Assembly (NCBI GenBank): GCA_949130495.1
Contig: OX422221.1
Location: forward strand, 477,853,159-477,917,158
Source of the DNA: Sambucus nigra
Taxonomy: Eukaryota; Streptophyta; Magnoliopsida; Dipsacales; Adoxaceae
Reading direction: 5' to 3'
DNA length: 64,000 nucleotides
Positions 9,243 through 19,953 of the stretch are shown here, piece after piece; the first letter of the stretch is position 1, and each line of letters begins with the position of its first letter. The notes beneath the pieces are model-generated. The model did no database searches. It worked only from the letters and a program-made list of their open reading frames with translations, and was not told the origin of the DNA. A program made the translations under genes and the position numbers.

Positions 9243-12076
9243 CTTTATGAGGACGGTTGAGGAGTGGTGGCAGGGGTATGAGATGGAGGGGAATGTGAGC
9301 TTCAGACTGGCGTCTAAATTATTTCGCTTCAAGGCGGATATCATTAGGTGGAATAGATAGGTGTTTGGTTATGTGGGGGGAGTGATTGAGAAGGCTCTAG
9401 AGGATATTCAGGCTCTCGACGAAAAAGAGGGGTTGGGCGGTTTGACGGAGGAAGAAAGAGTAGCGAGGGTGGAGAAAAAGAGGGAGGTGGGGAAGTGTCT
9501 GATTCAGGAGGAGGTGAGTTAGATACAAAAGTCTAGGGCACTCTGGCATAGGGAAGGGGACAGCAACACAATTTTTTTCATAAAGCGTCTAGCTCCCATA
9601 GTCGCTTTAAACATATTAGGAATGTGGTAGTTGGAGGAGTGGAGTTCACGGAGGAGAGGGAGGTTCGTAGGAAAATCAGTCAATTCTATAAGGGTTTGTA
9701 TACGGAGGAGGAGTCATGGAGACCGAAGGTGGATGGGCTTCTTGTGGTGAGAATTTCAGGGGACGAGGTGGCTTAGTTGGAATGGATGTTTATAGATGAG
9801 GAGGTTGTCCAGGTTTTGAGGTCGATGTGCGATGACAAGGAGCTATGGCTTTTTTTCAGCACTGTTGGGAGGTCCTCATGGTGGATGTGATGGTTGTGTT
9901 CAGCGAGTTCTATGATAGGGGTTACTTTCTGAGGAGTCTGAACACCACGTTTATTACTTTGGTTCCTAAGTTTGGGGGTGACGAATGTGCATGATTTCAG
10001 GCCTATTAGCTGGTCGGCAGTGTGTATAAGCTCCTCTCTAAGATATTGTCGGTTAGACTTAGAAAAGTGATTGATCCTCTTGTTTCGAAAGCTCAGAATT
10101 TTTAGGAGGGTGGCAGATCCTTGATGTTAAGCTGGTAGAGAATGAGTTCATTGAGTCCAAGTTGAGAGGTGGGGTACCTGTCATTCTATGCAAGATTGAC
10201 ATTAAAAAGGCTTACGATCATGTGAACTGGGAGTTCCTACTTTATCTGCTTAGAAGGATGGGGTTTGGGGGAGCGATGGTGCATGTGGATGAAGAGATGT
10301 ATTTCCTCTGTGAGTTTCTCCGTCCTTGTTAATGGGGTGCCTGAAGGGTTCTTCTCGAGTTCATATGGTCTTAGACAGGGTGACTCGTTGTCCCCCTTTC
10401 TCTTTATCTTAGTTATGGAGGTGTTCTCTCGGATGATGAGTCTTACTGTGGAGAGTGGCCTTATCTCAGGCTTTTTGATCGGGAGTTCTGCTCCTCATCC
10501 CGTTGAGGTCTCGCACCTTTTGTTTGCAGATGACACTATCTTATTTTGTGGGGCGTTTGTGGATGAGGTGAGATTAGTGTGGTTGCTGCTGGTATGTTTT
10601 GAGGCTATGTCGGGATTACGTATTAATGTCAGTAAGAGTGAGATTATTTCCAATGGTGAGGTGGGTAATTTGGGCCATCTTTCTAGTATTCTAGGATGTC
10701 GGGTCGGAGCTCTCCCTTGTACTTATATTGGCCATACTATAGGGGCTAAGTTTAAGTCTCATGCTATGTGGGATTCGGTCCTTGAAAGGGTACAAAGGAG
10801 GCTAGAAGGTTGGAAGCATATCCACCTGCCCAAAGGCGGTTATTTGACATTGATCAAAAGTGTTTTATCTAGCCTCCCCACATATTTTATGTTGGTTCTC
10901 CCTTTGCCTGGGTTCTGTTGGTAAAAGGCTCGATAAGCTGATGAGGGATTTTCTGTAGAGAGGAAATGATGATTAGTTTAAGTATTGGTTGGTTAGCAGG
11001 GAGGAGGTGTGCAAGTCGCTGAGAGAGGGTGGGGCTGGGGTGAGGAACTTTACTAATTTCAATGTGGCTTTATTGGGGAAGTGGTTATGGCACTTTAATA
11101 GGGAAGGAGACAGATTGTGGAGGAAAGTTGTGGTAGCTAGGCATGGAAGGGGGGGGGGGGTCTGTATGGTTGGGGTCCTATTATGGGGTGCTCTTCTCAT
11201 GGGGTGGGGTGGTGGAGGTATATTTCACTCATGTGGGGGAGGTTCTCTTTGCTCACTTCCTTATAGCTCGGGAGTGGGAATCGTATCAGGTTTTGGAAGG
11301 ATAAATGGGGCGTGGATGGATCTTTGGAGGATCTCTTCCCAAGGATGTATCGTCTTGGGGGAGATAAACAGGGGCTTGTTGAGAATCATTGGTAGAAGAT
11401 AGGGGAGCATTCGGTGTGGAACCCGAAGTTTAGGAGGGATCTCCGGGATTGGGAACAGATGAGGATGGCACCGGCTCTGTCTTTAAGGGCCGATAGATTG
11501 TGGTGGTCATGCTCTCAAGATGGAATGTTTTCAGTTAAGAGTCATTATAATGTGTTGAGGGGTCGTGGAGGTGCTCACTTTTCGTGGAAGGCCATTTGGT
11601 AGAGTCATGCACCTCTTAAGGTTCGATTCTTTATGTGGACTGCTGCCAGGTAGGCCATCTTGACTATGGAGGGGCTTCAGAGTAGAGGGAGGAGGATGGC
11701 TAGTAGATGTTGGTTATGTAAGGAGGAGGAGGAGACGACTAATCACCTCCTTCTTTACTGTCAGGTTACTAGGGGTCTTCGAAATTTGATGTTCTCTTTA
11801 TGCCACATTGTCTGGGTTATGCTTCTTACGGTGTGCGATGTGTTGGCGGCTTTGAGGAGGCCTAGGGGTTAGTCTGGTCTGTGGGAGGTTTGGATGATGG
11901 TCCCTCATTATATTATCTGGACCATTTGTCAGGAGAGGAATAGGAGATGCTTCGAGGGGGTTGATCTCGATCCTTCTCGAGTACGGTATATTTTTCTGAG
12001 TCTTCTTCTTACTTGGTATAAGAAATGGCATGTTTCGTCGTTGTCTCTCTTCCTTGAGTTTTTGGAGGAGCTATAG
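9009..12076 (+). pseudogene. L1 ORF2 remnant: endonuclease end, reverse transcriptase, zinc-binding C-terminus
   Basis: In the intact family this protein nicks the target DNA and reverse-transcribes the LINE RNA there. Visible parts are the end of the endonuclease and its linker (9030-9600; FENMWLKEEDF at 9210), the RT entry (KIDIKKAYDHVNWEF near 10195), RT core motifs (LRQGDSLSPFLF near 10372 and the catalytic FADD within LLFADDTILF near 10520), and HLPKGGYLTLIKSVLSSLP near 10830. A C-terminal zinc-finger-like region follows (CWLCKEEEETTNHLLLYC, 11710-11765). Frame changes and stops occur throughout, including ones around the G runs at 9173-9198 and 11149-11160. The N-terminal endonuclease and ORF1 are missing. 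Confidence 0.88.
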
Positions 12077-12212
12077 CGGTTCGGTTGGTCTGTGTTGGGG
12101 TTTGGCCCTTTGTTTCTTTGCTTAGTATACTTACTGTATATGGGTTTCTTCCCCCTTAGGCGGGTATATATCAATGCATCATTTACTTATAAAAAACATA
12201 ACGCAACATCAA

Positions 12213-12433
12213 TTAAAAAAAAATACAAAAAGTCAAAGTTGACCCTTAACTGGATGGTGGACTCATATGTCTATATGAGAGTAATAATACATTTATAGGG
12301 AGATTGTGTAGTTTTAGAGATATATTCAAATTATACCAAGTAAATATTATTCATTAAATTTTGGATAAATCAATATGGTCAGTGACCATGTGTATCGACT
12401 TCATGCCGCTTTAGCTAATTGACGGAAGAGGGA
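12213..12433. repeat. Host repeat block Q, copy 1
   Basis: The end of this stretch (GTGACCATGTGTATCGACTT, from ~12383) matches 33786-33830. It is cut at 12433 by the chromovirus, and the match resumes at 22650 on the other side. The stretch at 33772-33860 is therefore the uninterrupted equivalent. Confidence 0.7.
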
Positions 12434-15111
12434 TATAATACCCCTTATTTTTTAGTAATTATTTTTGTATTATTTTTCCATGTGGGTTAATTATATAAAA
12501 TAAAGGGAGTTGGAGTAAATAATATTTTAAGTTATTTAAGAGATAATATTTACTGAGTTTTGCACATTTACTCTTAAGTGAATGTAAATAGCATCATATT
12601 ATGTTTTATTGCATCGTTGCGCTTTAAGCTATGGTTATGATTTAAAATGATGTTGGAACATGAAATGATTTATGTTATCCCGGATGCCAATTTAGAGGGA
12701 ACGGTTAGTCTGAAAATGGTCGAGATAGTCAAAATAAGTGCCATGTTATATTTTGGGCTTCTGGCACATTTGACCGGTTATGACTTAATTATGTGGTTAC
12801 GAGTCATTTTAATTGTGCAGTAACATTTAAAGATGGATTTTAGTGTTAATAGACATTTAAGTATTCCAACCACATTATTTATATCTTCTAAACCTAAAGA
12901 GAAAGAGAGTATGGGAGAAAAGAAGAGAAAAGGAAGAGAATTGAAGAATTGGAACTTGAATTTTTTTTTACCGAAAGACAATCCGAGATTTCAACCTTAA
13001 GGCAAGTTTCTAACTTGATAATGTATGATTTAATGTGGATAATTTTTAGTGATAGTTGTGTATTTGGAAGAATTGAACAAATGGTGAGTTTTGATGAATT
13101 TTGGTGTTTAACCCTTAGATTTTGATGTTTGTATGATTTGTGTTGGATATATTTCTTTATTGCTCTAAAGAATGTCGGGTTATTGTTGTTAGATGATGAG
13201 ATTGAGAGAAGTGGAGAATAATAGAGTGAAGGATTTGAGTTTGGGTTGTTAGAAATAGGGTATGGCCATGGGATCTGGTGAGCGAGGTCGACCGCGGTCA
13301 AAAGCCCGATCGACCGAGCCTAAGGAGAAAAGTCCATTGCTTATCGCAATAGGTATATTTTAAAAGCTCGGTCGACCGCGGTTTCACGACCAGCTGACCG
13401 GGCCTTCAAAATTATGCTTACTTCATTTCTTAGAAGATAAAACTTTAGAGGCGCGGTCTACCGGGGGTCAGGGGCCCGTCGACCGGTCCCCCTGTTTTTC
13501 ACCCAAAAATTTTAGTTTTCCTTAGCTCATTTCTTCTAAGGTTTAGATCTAGGAACCTTCTTACATGAAGTAAAACTAGAGTATTGGAGTCTATTATATA
13601 GGGAATCAAGAACCTAGGTTAGAAATTGAGTGTTGGGGCTTAGTTCGGGAATTGAGTAAGTAGTTGTTACAAGAAGGTAAGGGTCCTTTTTTACACAATG
13701 AGCTAGTCTAGGTCTAGGGGGGAGTAGAGTTTGATAATTGCGGGCTTTGAGGGATGAGGTTGAAGTAATAGTATACTTGATGGCTTATAGGATTGTTGTT
13801 AAATTCATGGAGACTAATATGAAGATAATTGAATGTTGTGTTTTACATCGTTAAACACATATGGCTCCGGATATAATGTAATGTACATTTTTCAACTGGC
13901 ATACCTTGTGAATATTGATTTGCATATACATACCTGTCTAAATGCAATCATAAGGGAAGTTACGCGAATGAGATGAAGTCCCCTGGCTAGTGAATGCAGG
14001 GTGAATATAGTCCTTGGCCATAGGACTGGTTGTTATTGTGATGTTATTTTATTCGAAGTGAGGTAATTCTGGGTATGGTTATGACTCACTGTCGAAGGTA
14101 TATGGACGCTTCCCAAGCGACACGATTTAGGATGCCCAGGTTGTCTTGGTGATAGGCCCTGGAAGATGATAGCTATTTAGGGGTGCATCCAGTGGGGTGA
14201 CTCCCGGAAGGATGGTCTTAGAATCGTTATATATTGTGATTATAACTGTTCTCTCGAATGTGACAATTTATGAATGGTTAAAGCATTTTATAAATCAACT
14301 GTTTCAAATAAGTTTCCTAATGAGAAAATGGACTCGTGAAGTCATATTGTGCAAAACTAAATTGTAAGATGAGTAAGTTGAAATTGTATTATCTCTCTCG
14401 AATTAATGCATTGTTAACACCATATATGATGTTGTGCTAGGTTGTGCATTTTAGTTGAGAGGTGAGGGTTATTGTTAATATGAAGAGAGAAATAGGATTT
14501 TTCATGTTGTTATATATTCATAATTTCCATACATTTTATTCAGATGTATGTCATATCAAACTGGGCCCTGACCCGTTTATATCTCTTTGTTTTGTGTGGA
14601 TTCTATTTACGTCCAGGTGCTCTTTCGCAAGGATGTCCGTGTTGACCCTTCCGTCCAAATGTCCAGGAACTATAACATTTTTGCAAATGTTGTAGGATAT
14701 TTTTTATAGACGCCTCTATCTTTTATGTATTCTAGCTATGATCCGTATAAACATTCGGGCGTGTTGCCCAAGTTTTGTACTTGATTATATAATGTGATAT
14801 TTATCTTTAATACTCTGTGTAACCGCTTGTATTAGTCTGTTAACCGACAACTTATTCATTTTTTATGTTGTGTATGATTGTGAACCTGCTATCCATCTTT
14901 ATTTTTATCCACCATCTCTTTAAATTGGATTGTCTAAATCGTTTTCTTTAATCTTACAAAATTAATTTGACATCCGTTTTCTAAAATAATTGGTGGTTAT
15001 CTCGTATTATTATTTTCACAACAGTGATGCTAAGAATGAACCATCTATGATTCCTATATCTATTGGAGTATCGGGATGGCGACCTCTTATTTTAATAAGC
15101 GGGGTGTCACA
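12434..15111 (+). repeat. 5' LTR of chromovirus element 2
   Basis: This is 2678 bp, starting TATAATACCCC (the normal second base G is A here) and ending GGGGTGTCACA. It pairs with 19954-22646. It holds a GGTCGACC-type palindrome cluster at 13283-13492. Open frames inside it have no domain content. Confidence 0.9.
13283..13492. repeat. Cluster of GGTCGACC/CGGTCGACCG palindromes in the LTR
   Basis: Repeated near-palindromic words built on GGTCGACC (AGGTCGACCGCGGTC, CGATCGACCGAGCC, CTCGGTCGACCGCGGT, CCGTCGACCGGTCC) lie in ~210 bp, about 0.85 kb inside the LTR. The same block in the 3' LTR (20816-21033) is more degraded, mostly by C-to-T and G-to-A changes at CpG sites. The layout parallels the TTCGAA array of element 1 but uses a different core. 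Confidence 0.8.
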
Positions 15112-15113
15112 GA

Positions 15114-15125
15114 TGGTATTAGAGC
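15114..15125 (+). other. Primer-binding site (initiator tRNA-Met)
   Basis: TGGTATTAGAGC begins two bases after the 5' LTR. It matches the complement of the 3' end of plant initiator tRNA-Met with one change (T for C). It primes minus-strand cDNA synthesis. Confidence 0.88.
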
Positions 15126-15294
15126 ATCATGTTCTAGAGTTCTTAGGATCTATGCGGACATATCACATTCTACAATAGCGTTCTTTGATATAGAGCCCTA
15201 TTGTTAGGACTGTTTCATTTTTATATGCTTGCGATCTTCTGTAAAGATAAGTTGTTTTAGATTGTATTCTAATTCAGTTGTTTCTTCATCTCAA

Positions 15295-16422
15295 ATGACG
15301 CCTAGAAAAGATCGCCAAACTAAGAGAAATCGAGTTGTAGAAGATAATGTAGAACTCCCACCACAGCAAGGAACGATTAATGCCGCAAAGGTGGATAACA
15401 TCATCGTCCAGGCAGTCAACGCTGTAATGACTGCTATGGCTCAACAGTTTCCTAAAGCCCAACTGCCGGTAGTACCGGAGGTGCAAGCCCATGCGGGACC
15501 TTCCCTGTCGGAGAGAGTTAGAGAATCTTTCTTAAACGGCCACCCCCTAGAATTTTAGTGTGGTTCTGATGTGATAGTATCAAATCAGTGGAAGAAGGAT
15601 ATGCAGCGTCATTTCAGAATGGTAGAGTGTAGCGGGGAACGGAAGTAGATCCTTGCCATTTTCAAACAAGTAGGAGTAGCTTTACATTGGTGGGAGTCGG
15701 TGACCACACCGGATCAGAGGGATACTATGTCTATATCATATTTTTGGGTTTCATTTGACCGAAAGTATTTTCCTCCCGCAGTCCAAAAGGAGATGAGGAA
15801 AATCTAGGATATAGTCCAAGGAGAACGTTAAGTTGTGGAGTATAAAGAGGAATTCATTCACCTGGTGAGCTTTGTGTTTGATGAAGTAATTCTGGAGGAA
15901 AGGAGGATATCGAATTTTATTGGAGGTTGGCATTGGAGGATATGGCAACATTTATTAGGAAATCCATCTTTAAAAACATTTGGTGATGTGATGAATGCAT
16001 CATTGCTTCATTGCCAAGATCACCGTCTACATGTGCAAGGGACTAAAAAGATTTCGGTTTCGAGCCAAGTTAGTAAACAAGGAGGTAACGGTGCCGGGGG
16101 AGCACTACCCTCATCACAACCGTCGAGAAGCAAACAGAAAGAGAAGGACACCCAGCAGGGGGATTCGTCCAAGAGACAATGATTTGGGGGATTTAATTTT
16201 AGTGGAGGCGATTTTAGGCAGGGTCAGGGTGTCCAGCAGCAACAGCATGTGGGCCAGCAAGGCCAAGCAGGCTGAGGTAATAATTGGAGTCGAGGCCATC
16301 CGGGTCAAGGCATGGGGCAGTTTCCCAATAATAATCGGGGCTGTTATCCAGAGAATATGGAGGGACGCTATTTTCAGTGTGGGGAACAGGGATACTTTAG
16401 GAAAGATTGTCCACAGATGATT
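15295..16422 (+). pseudogene. Chromovirus gag (capsid and zinc knuckle)
   Basis: The gag starts at ATG 15295 (MTPRKDRQTKRNR). A basic N-terminus is followed by a retrotransposon-gag capsid region (WWESVTTPDQRD near 15690; YKEEFIHLVSFVFDEVI near 15841) and a zinc knuckle near 16375-16415. Stops break it (first at 15556, others near 15646, 15807 and 15831), and frames shift after ~16000. The knuckle reads YFQCGEQGYFRKDC, so the first Cys and the His are both Tyr. Both are single transitions that abolish zinc binding. The product would have formed virus-like particles in the cytoplasm. Confidence 0.85.
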
Positions 16423-16569
16423 GGGGGGACAGTTGCCTAGGGGTCCACAGCATCTGCAGGTGCATCTACCGCCCCCATCCCCTATTTCAGTCGTCCCTCC
16501 ACAACTGGGGTAACTTCATTATGGGCGTGTTTATCATATTCAGGATGTTTTACTTCTTCCAGCCCCACC

Positions 16570-18375
16570 TACGTCGCCAGCTATCGAGGGTAAGTTTCCC
16601 ATCCATGGGTACATGGGTCGTGTGTTATTTGATATGGGCCCAATGCACTCGTTTATTGCTAGACATTTTGCACAATCGACGGAGGGAATTAAGTCTATAG
16701 AGAGTACTTTTACGAGCATCGAATCTTCCATGGGTGATGGTTCGCTCATATTCTTTGTTTGTAAAAGGGTAGGACTAGACCTCGGTAATTTACGTTTTGA
16801 GCCCGATTTACTTGTCCTGGATATGGTCGGGTATGACGTTATTTTGGGTATGGATTGGTTAGTAAAATACCATGCTATGGTAAATTGTTATGGGAGGAGT
16901 ATATCCTTTTCCATTTCGGGGTAAGAAATCTTTCTAGTGGCTATGCCCTTTCGGAGGGAGGTTCCAGCACGTATTTATATTGTATTATGGAGGAGGCTTC
17001 ACGTGATATAGTTGTTTCCTTAGATTCGATTCCTATAGTTAAAAGACTTTGGGGATATTTTTTAGGAGATTCTGGGTTTACCTCCAAGTCGTGAGATCGA
17101 GTTTGTGATTGATTTAGCACCAGGAACTCGATCGATTGCTAAAGCTCTATACCGTATGGCTCCTGTGGAAATGAGGGAGTTAAGGGATCAAATTCTGCCA
17201 TTATTGGAGCAAGGGTTTATTCATCACAGCACGTCACCGTGGGGTGCTCCTGTGTTATTTGTGAAGAAGAGAAATGGTTCCCTCCGGTTATGTGTTTATT
17301 ACTGGTAATTGAATAAGGTTACTATCAGGAACAAATACCCGTTGCCTCAGATTGATGATTTGTTTGATCAATTAAGGGGAGCGTTGTACTTCTCTAAGAT
17401 AGACTTGAGGACTGGGTATCATCAGCTGCGGATTAGAGAGCAGGACGTGTCCAAAACTGCATTCTTAGCTAGATATGGATCCTATGAGTTTTTGGTCATG
17501 CCTTTTGGGCTAACCAATGCTCCTGCTGTATTTATGGACCTTATGAATAGAGTGTTTCGGGACTTTCTGGACCAGTTTGTTATTGTGTTTATTGATGACA
17601 TCCTAGTCTATTCTTGGACCGAAGCCGATCATGCTAAACATTTACGTTTGGTCCTGCAAATGCTACGGGATCATCAGTTGTATGCTAAGTTTGAGAAGTG
17701 TGGTTTCTGGTTACAAGAAGTGCAGTTTTTGGGTCACATTATGATAGCTGAGGGCATTTCGATAGATCCGAGTAAAGTTATTGCGGTGAGGGAATGGGAT
17801 CAACCCACAATGCCCATAGAGATTCGTAGTTTTCTGGTTTTAGTTGGTTATTACCGCCATTTCATTAAGGTCTTTTCCAAGATCGCTAGCCCTTTGATAA
17901 ATCTAACTCGGAAGGGAGTGAAGTTTATTTGGGATGATTCTTGTAAGCTATATTTCAATGAGTTGAAGGAGAAGTTGACTTCTGCTCCAGTAATCGAATT
18001 ACCAAGGCTGGGGGTAGACTATTTAGTCTTTACTGACGCGTCTATGCAAGGATTGGGAGGTGTGTTGCAACAAGAGCATCAGGCTATTGCTTATGCTTAT
18101 CGCAAACTAAATCCCCATGAAAAGAATTATCCAATGCATGATCTGGAGCTTGCTGCGGTAGTGTTCGCCTTGAAGATATGGAGACATTACCTCATCGGGG
18201 AGAAGTTTAGTATTTTCACAGACCACAAATCGTTGCAATATTTATTCTCGCAGAAGGATTTGAATATGCGACAACATTGATGGTTGGAGTTTGTGAAAGA
18301 TTATCAATTTTATATTCATTATCATCCGAGTAAGGATAATGTGGTAGCGGATGCGTTGAGTCAAAAATCCTAGGG
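16570..18375 (+). pseudogene. Chromovirus protease, reverse transcriptase and RNase H
   Basis: The protease remnant at 16610-16920 has the active-site triad changed to Asp-Met-Gly (VLFDMGPMHSF). RT begins near 17085 ([11 protein letters not shown]) and has the expected [13 protein letters not shown] block. Its catalytic motif is FIDD ([10 protein letters not shown], 17585-17615). RNase H follows ([12 protein letters not shown] near 18030; [11 protein letters not shown] near 18218). Stops lie at 17307-17309 and 18278-18280 and the frame shifts before RT. Otherwise 17309-18280 is open for 323 codons, the best-preserved part of the element. The stop at 18278 and its preceding His fit CpG decay of two Arg codons. 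Confidence 0.9.
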
Positions 18376-19923
18376 GGAGTTAGCGAAGGTATGGAAGGCT
18401 AAATGGAAAGAACTTAGCCAGGAGGATGCTGTAGTGAGGGCGTTCATGTTAGGGTTGACCGTTACACCTGTGATTGTGACAAGAGTTGTGGAAGCTCATG
18501 GAAGGGACAAATATTGTCAGGACCGTATACGCCAATTGTTAACCGAGGGAGCGTAATCCTACTCTATAAGTTAAAAGGGTGGGTTACATTTCCATGAGAG
18601 ACTTATTGTCCCGGATGAGGGAGATTTGAGACGTGTTGTTATGACCAAATCTCATGGGTCCAGATTTGCAGTACATCTTGGTGGAGACAAAATGTACCAA
18701 GACATGCGCCGTCAATATTGGTGGGTGGCTATGAAACGGGACATCTCTGAATTTGTTTCCCAATGTACTACTTGTCAATTGGTGAAAATAGACCATCAAC
18801 AATCAACGGGATTGCTACAACCTTTAGAAATACCGATATGGAAGTGGTAAAGTATCTCGATGGATTTCATCACGGGATTGCCAACGTCCTAGATCGCTCA
18901 TGATTCCATTTGGGTTATCGACGATCGTCTAACCAAGTCGTCACATTTCTTATTGGTACGTAGGATTGCAATACGGATAGTTACGCCCGACTATTTAATG
19001 CGGAGATTGTGAGACTCCATAGGGTGACCATCAACATAGTCTCTGATCGAGACAAGATTTTTGTGTCCCATTTTTTGGCGAAGTTTCCAAGAAATAATGA
19101 GAACTGAATTGAAGTTGAGTACCTCCTACCACCCTCAAACGAATGGAAAGGCGAAAAGAGTCAACCAGATATTGGAGGACATGCTTAGAATGTGTGTGTT
19201 TGACTTTAATGGAGGATGGGAGAAATACCTTCCCTTGGTCGAATTTGCTTATAATAATTCATACTAATTCATAATAGATATGGCACCCTATAAAGCATTA
19301 TAAGGCCGTCCATGTAGATCACCCACTTATTGGTTGGAAGTAGGTGATAATAAGCTCCTTGGACCTGAAATGATTTAAGATACTTCTTCAAAGATTGAGC
19401 TTATTCGCAATCTCATCCGAATCGCTCAAGACCGTCAAAAGAGCTATGCTGATGCTAATAGAAGACATGTCGAATTGGAGGTTGGAGTCCAAGTTTTGGT
19501 ACGGGTGTCACCAATGAAGGGCATAACACGATTTGGGAAGAAAAGCAAGCTTGCGCTTAGCTATGTAGGCCATTTTCCTGTAATTGCTAAGGTAGGCCTC
19601 GTAGCTTATCAACTTGCCTTATCGAAACGCCTACAACAGATTCATGATGTGTTTCATGTTTCGTCCTTGAAGAAGTACAAAAGGTGTGACGGAGATCACT
19701 CGCACATTCCTTTTGATGATATTAAATTGTAACCCGATATTTCATACGAGGAACAACCAGTTGCAATCTTAGGTCACGGAGAGCGTAGGCTAAGGTCAAG
19801 GGTGGTGCCCTTGGTTCGTGTCCAATGGTGACATCACAATGCCGAGGAATTGACATGGGAGCGTGAGGATGATATTTGAGAGAAGTATCCACACCTCTTT
19901 TTACAAGGTACGCCTGAATTTTG
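18376..19923 (+). pseudogene. Chromovirus integrase with chromodomain
   Basis: The zinc-binding HHCC part is intact (SHGSRFAVH ... CTTC, 18650-18780). The core shows the first Asp (SMDFITGL near 18858) and the second (SDRD near 19042). In the third motif the catalytic Glu is Lys (TNGKAKRVNQ, near 19140), so the enzyme would be dead even without the many stops. The C-terminal region ([15 protein letters not shown], 19500-19550) and the chromodomain block (VVPLVRVQW ... TWERED, 19800-19870) match element 1. A stop at 19376-19378 falls on the same codon as the stop at 207-209 of element 1. Confidence 0.88.
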
Positions 19924-19941
19924 AGGGCAAAATTCCCTTAT

Positions 19942-19950
19942 AAGGGGGGA
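19942..19950 (+). other. Polypurine tract of chromovirus element 2
   Basis: AAGGGGGGA lies four bases before the TGTAATACCCC start of the 3' LTR. It is the expected plus-strand primer site. Confidence 0.8.
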
Positions 19951-19953
19951 GTA

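Larger units (their letters stand above)
8773..12212 (+). mobile_element. 5'-truncated, 5'-inverted L1-type LINE
   Basis: The right part (9009 onward) reads, in broken plus-strand frames, as the end of an L1 endonuclease, then a reverse transcriptase and a C-terminal zinc-binding region. It ends in an A-rich tail (CTTATAAAAAACATA, ~12188). The left end, 8773-8981, is a reverse-complement copy of 9009-9242, separated from it by a ~27-bp spacer. This matches the 5' inversion known for L1 insertions, here with the inverted piece duplicated. A 26-G run at 9173-9198 has only an 8-C counterpart in the left arm. I could not define a convincing target-site duplication. Confidence 0.85.

Noticed and set aside
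12894..13301. 135-codon minus-strand frame in the 5' LTR of chromovirus element 2
   Set aside because: It lies wholly within the LTR, is not preserved in the 3' LTR and is low in complexity (Ser/Asn/Leu runs).
15751..16308. Minus-strand frames within the chromovirus gag
   Set aside because: Shadow frames of gag, whose plus-strand motifs are recognisable.
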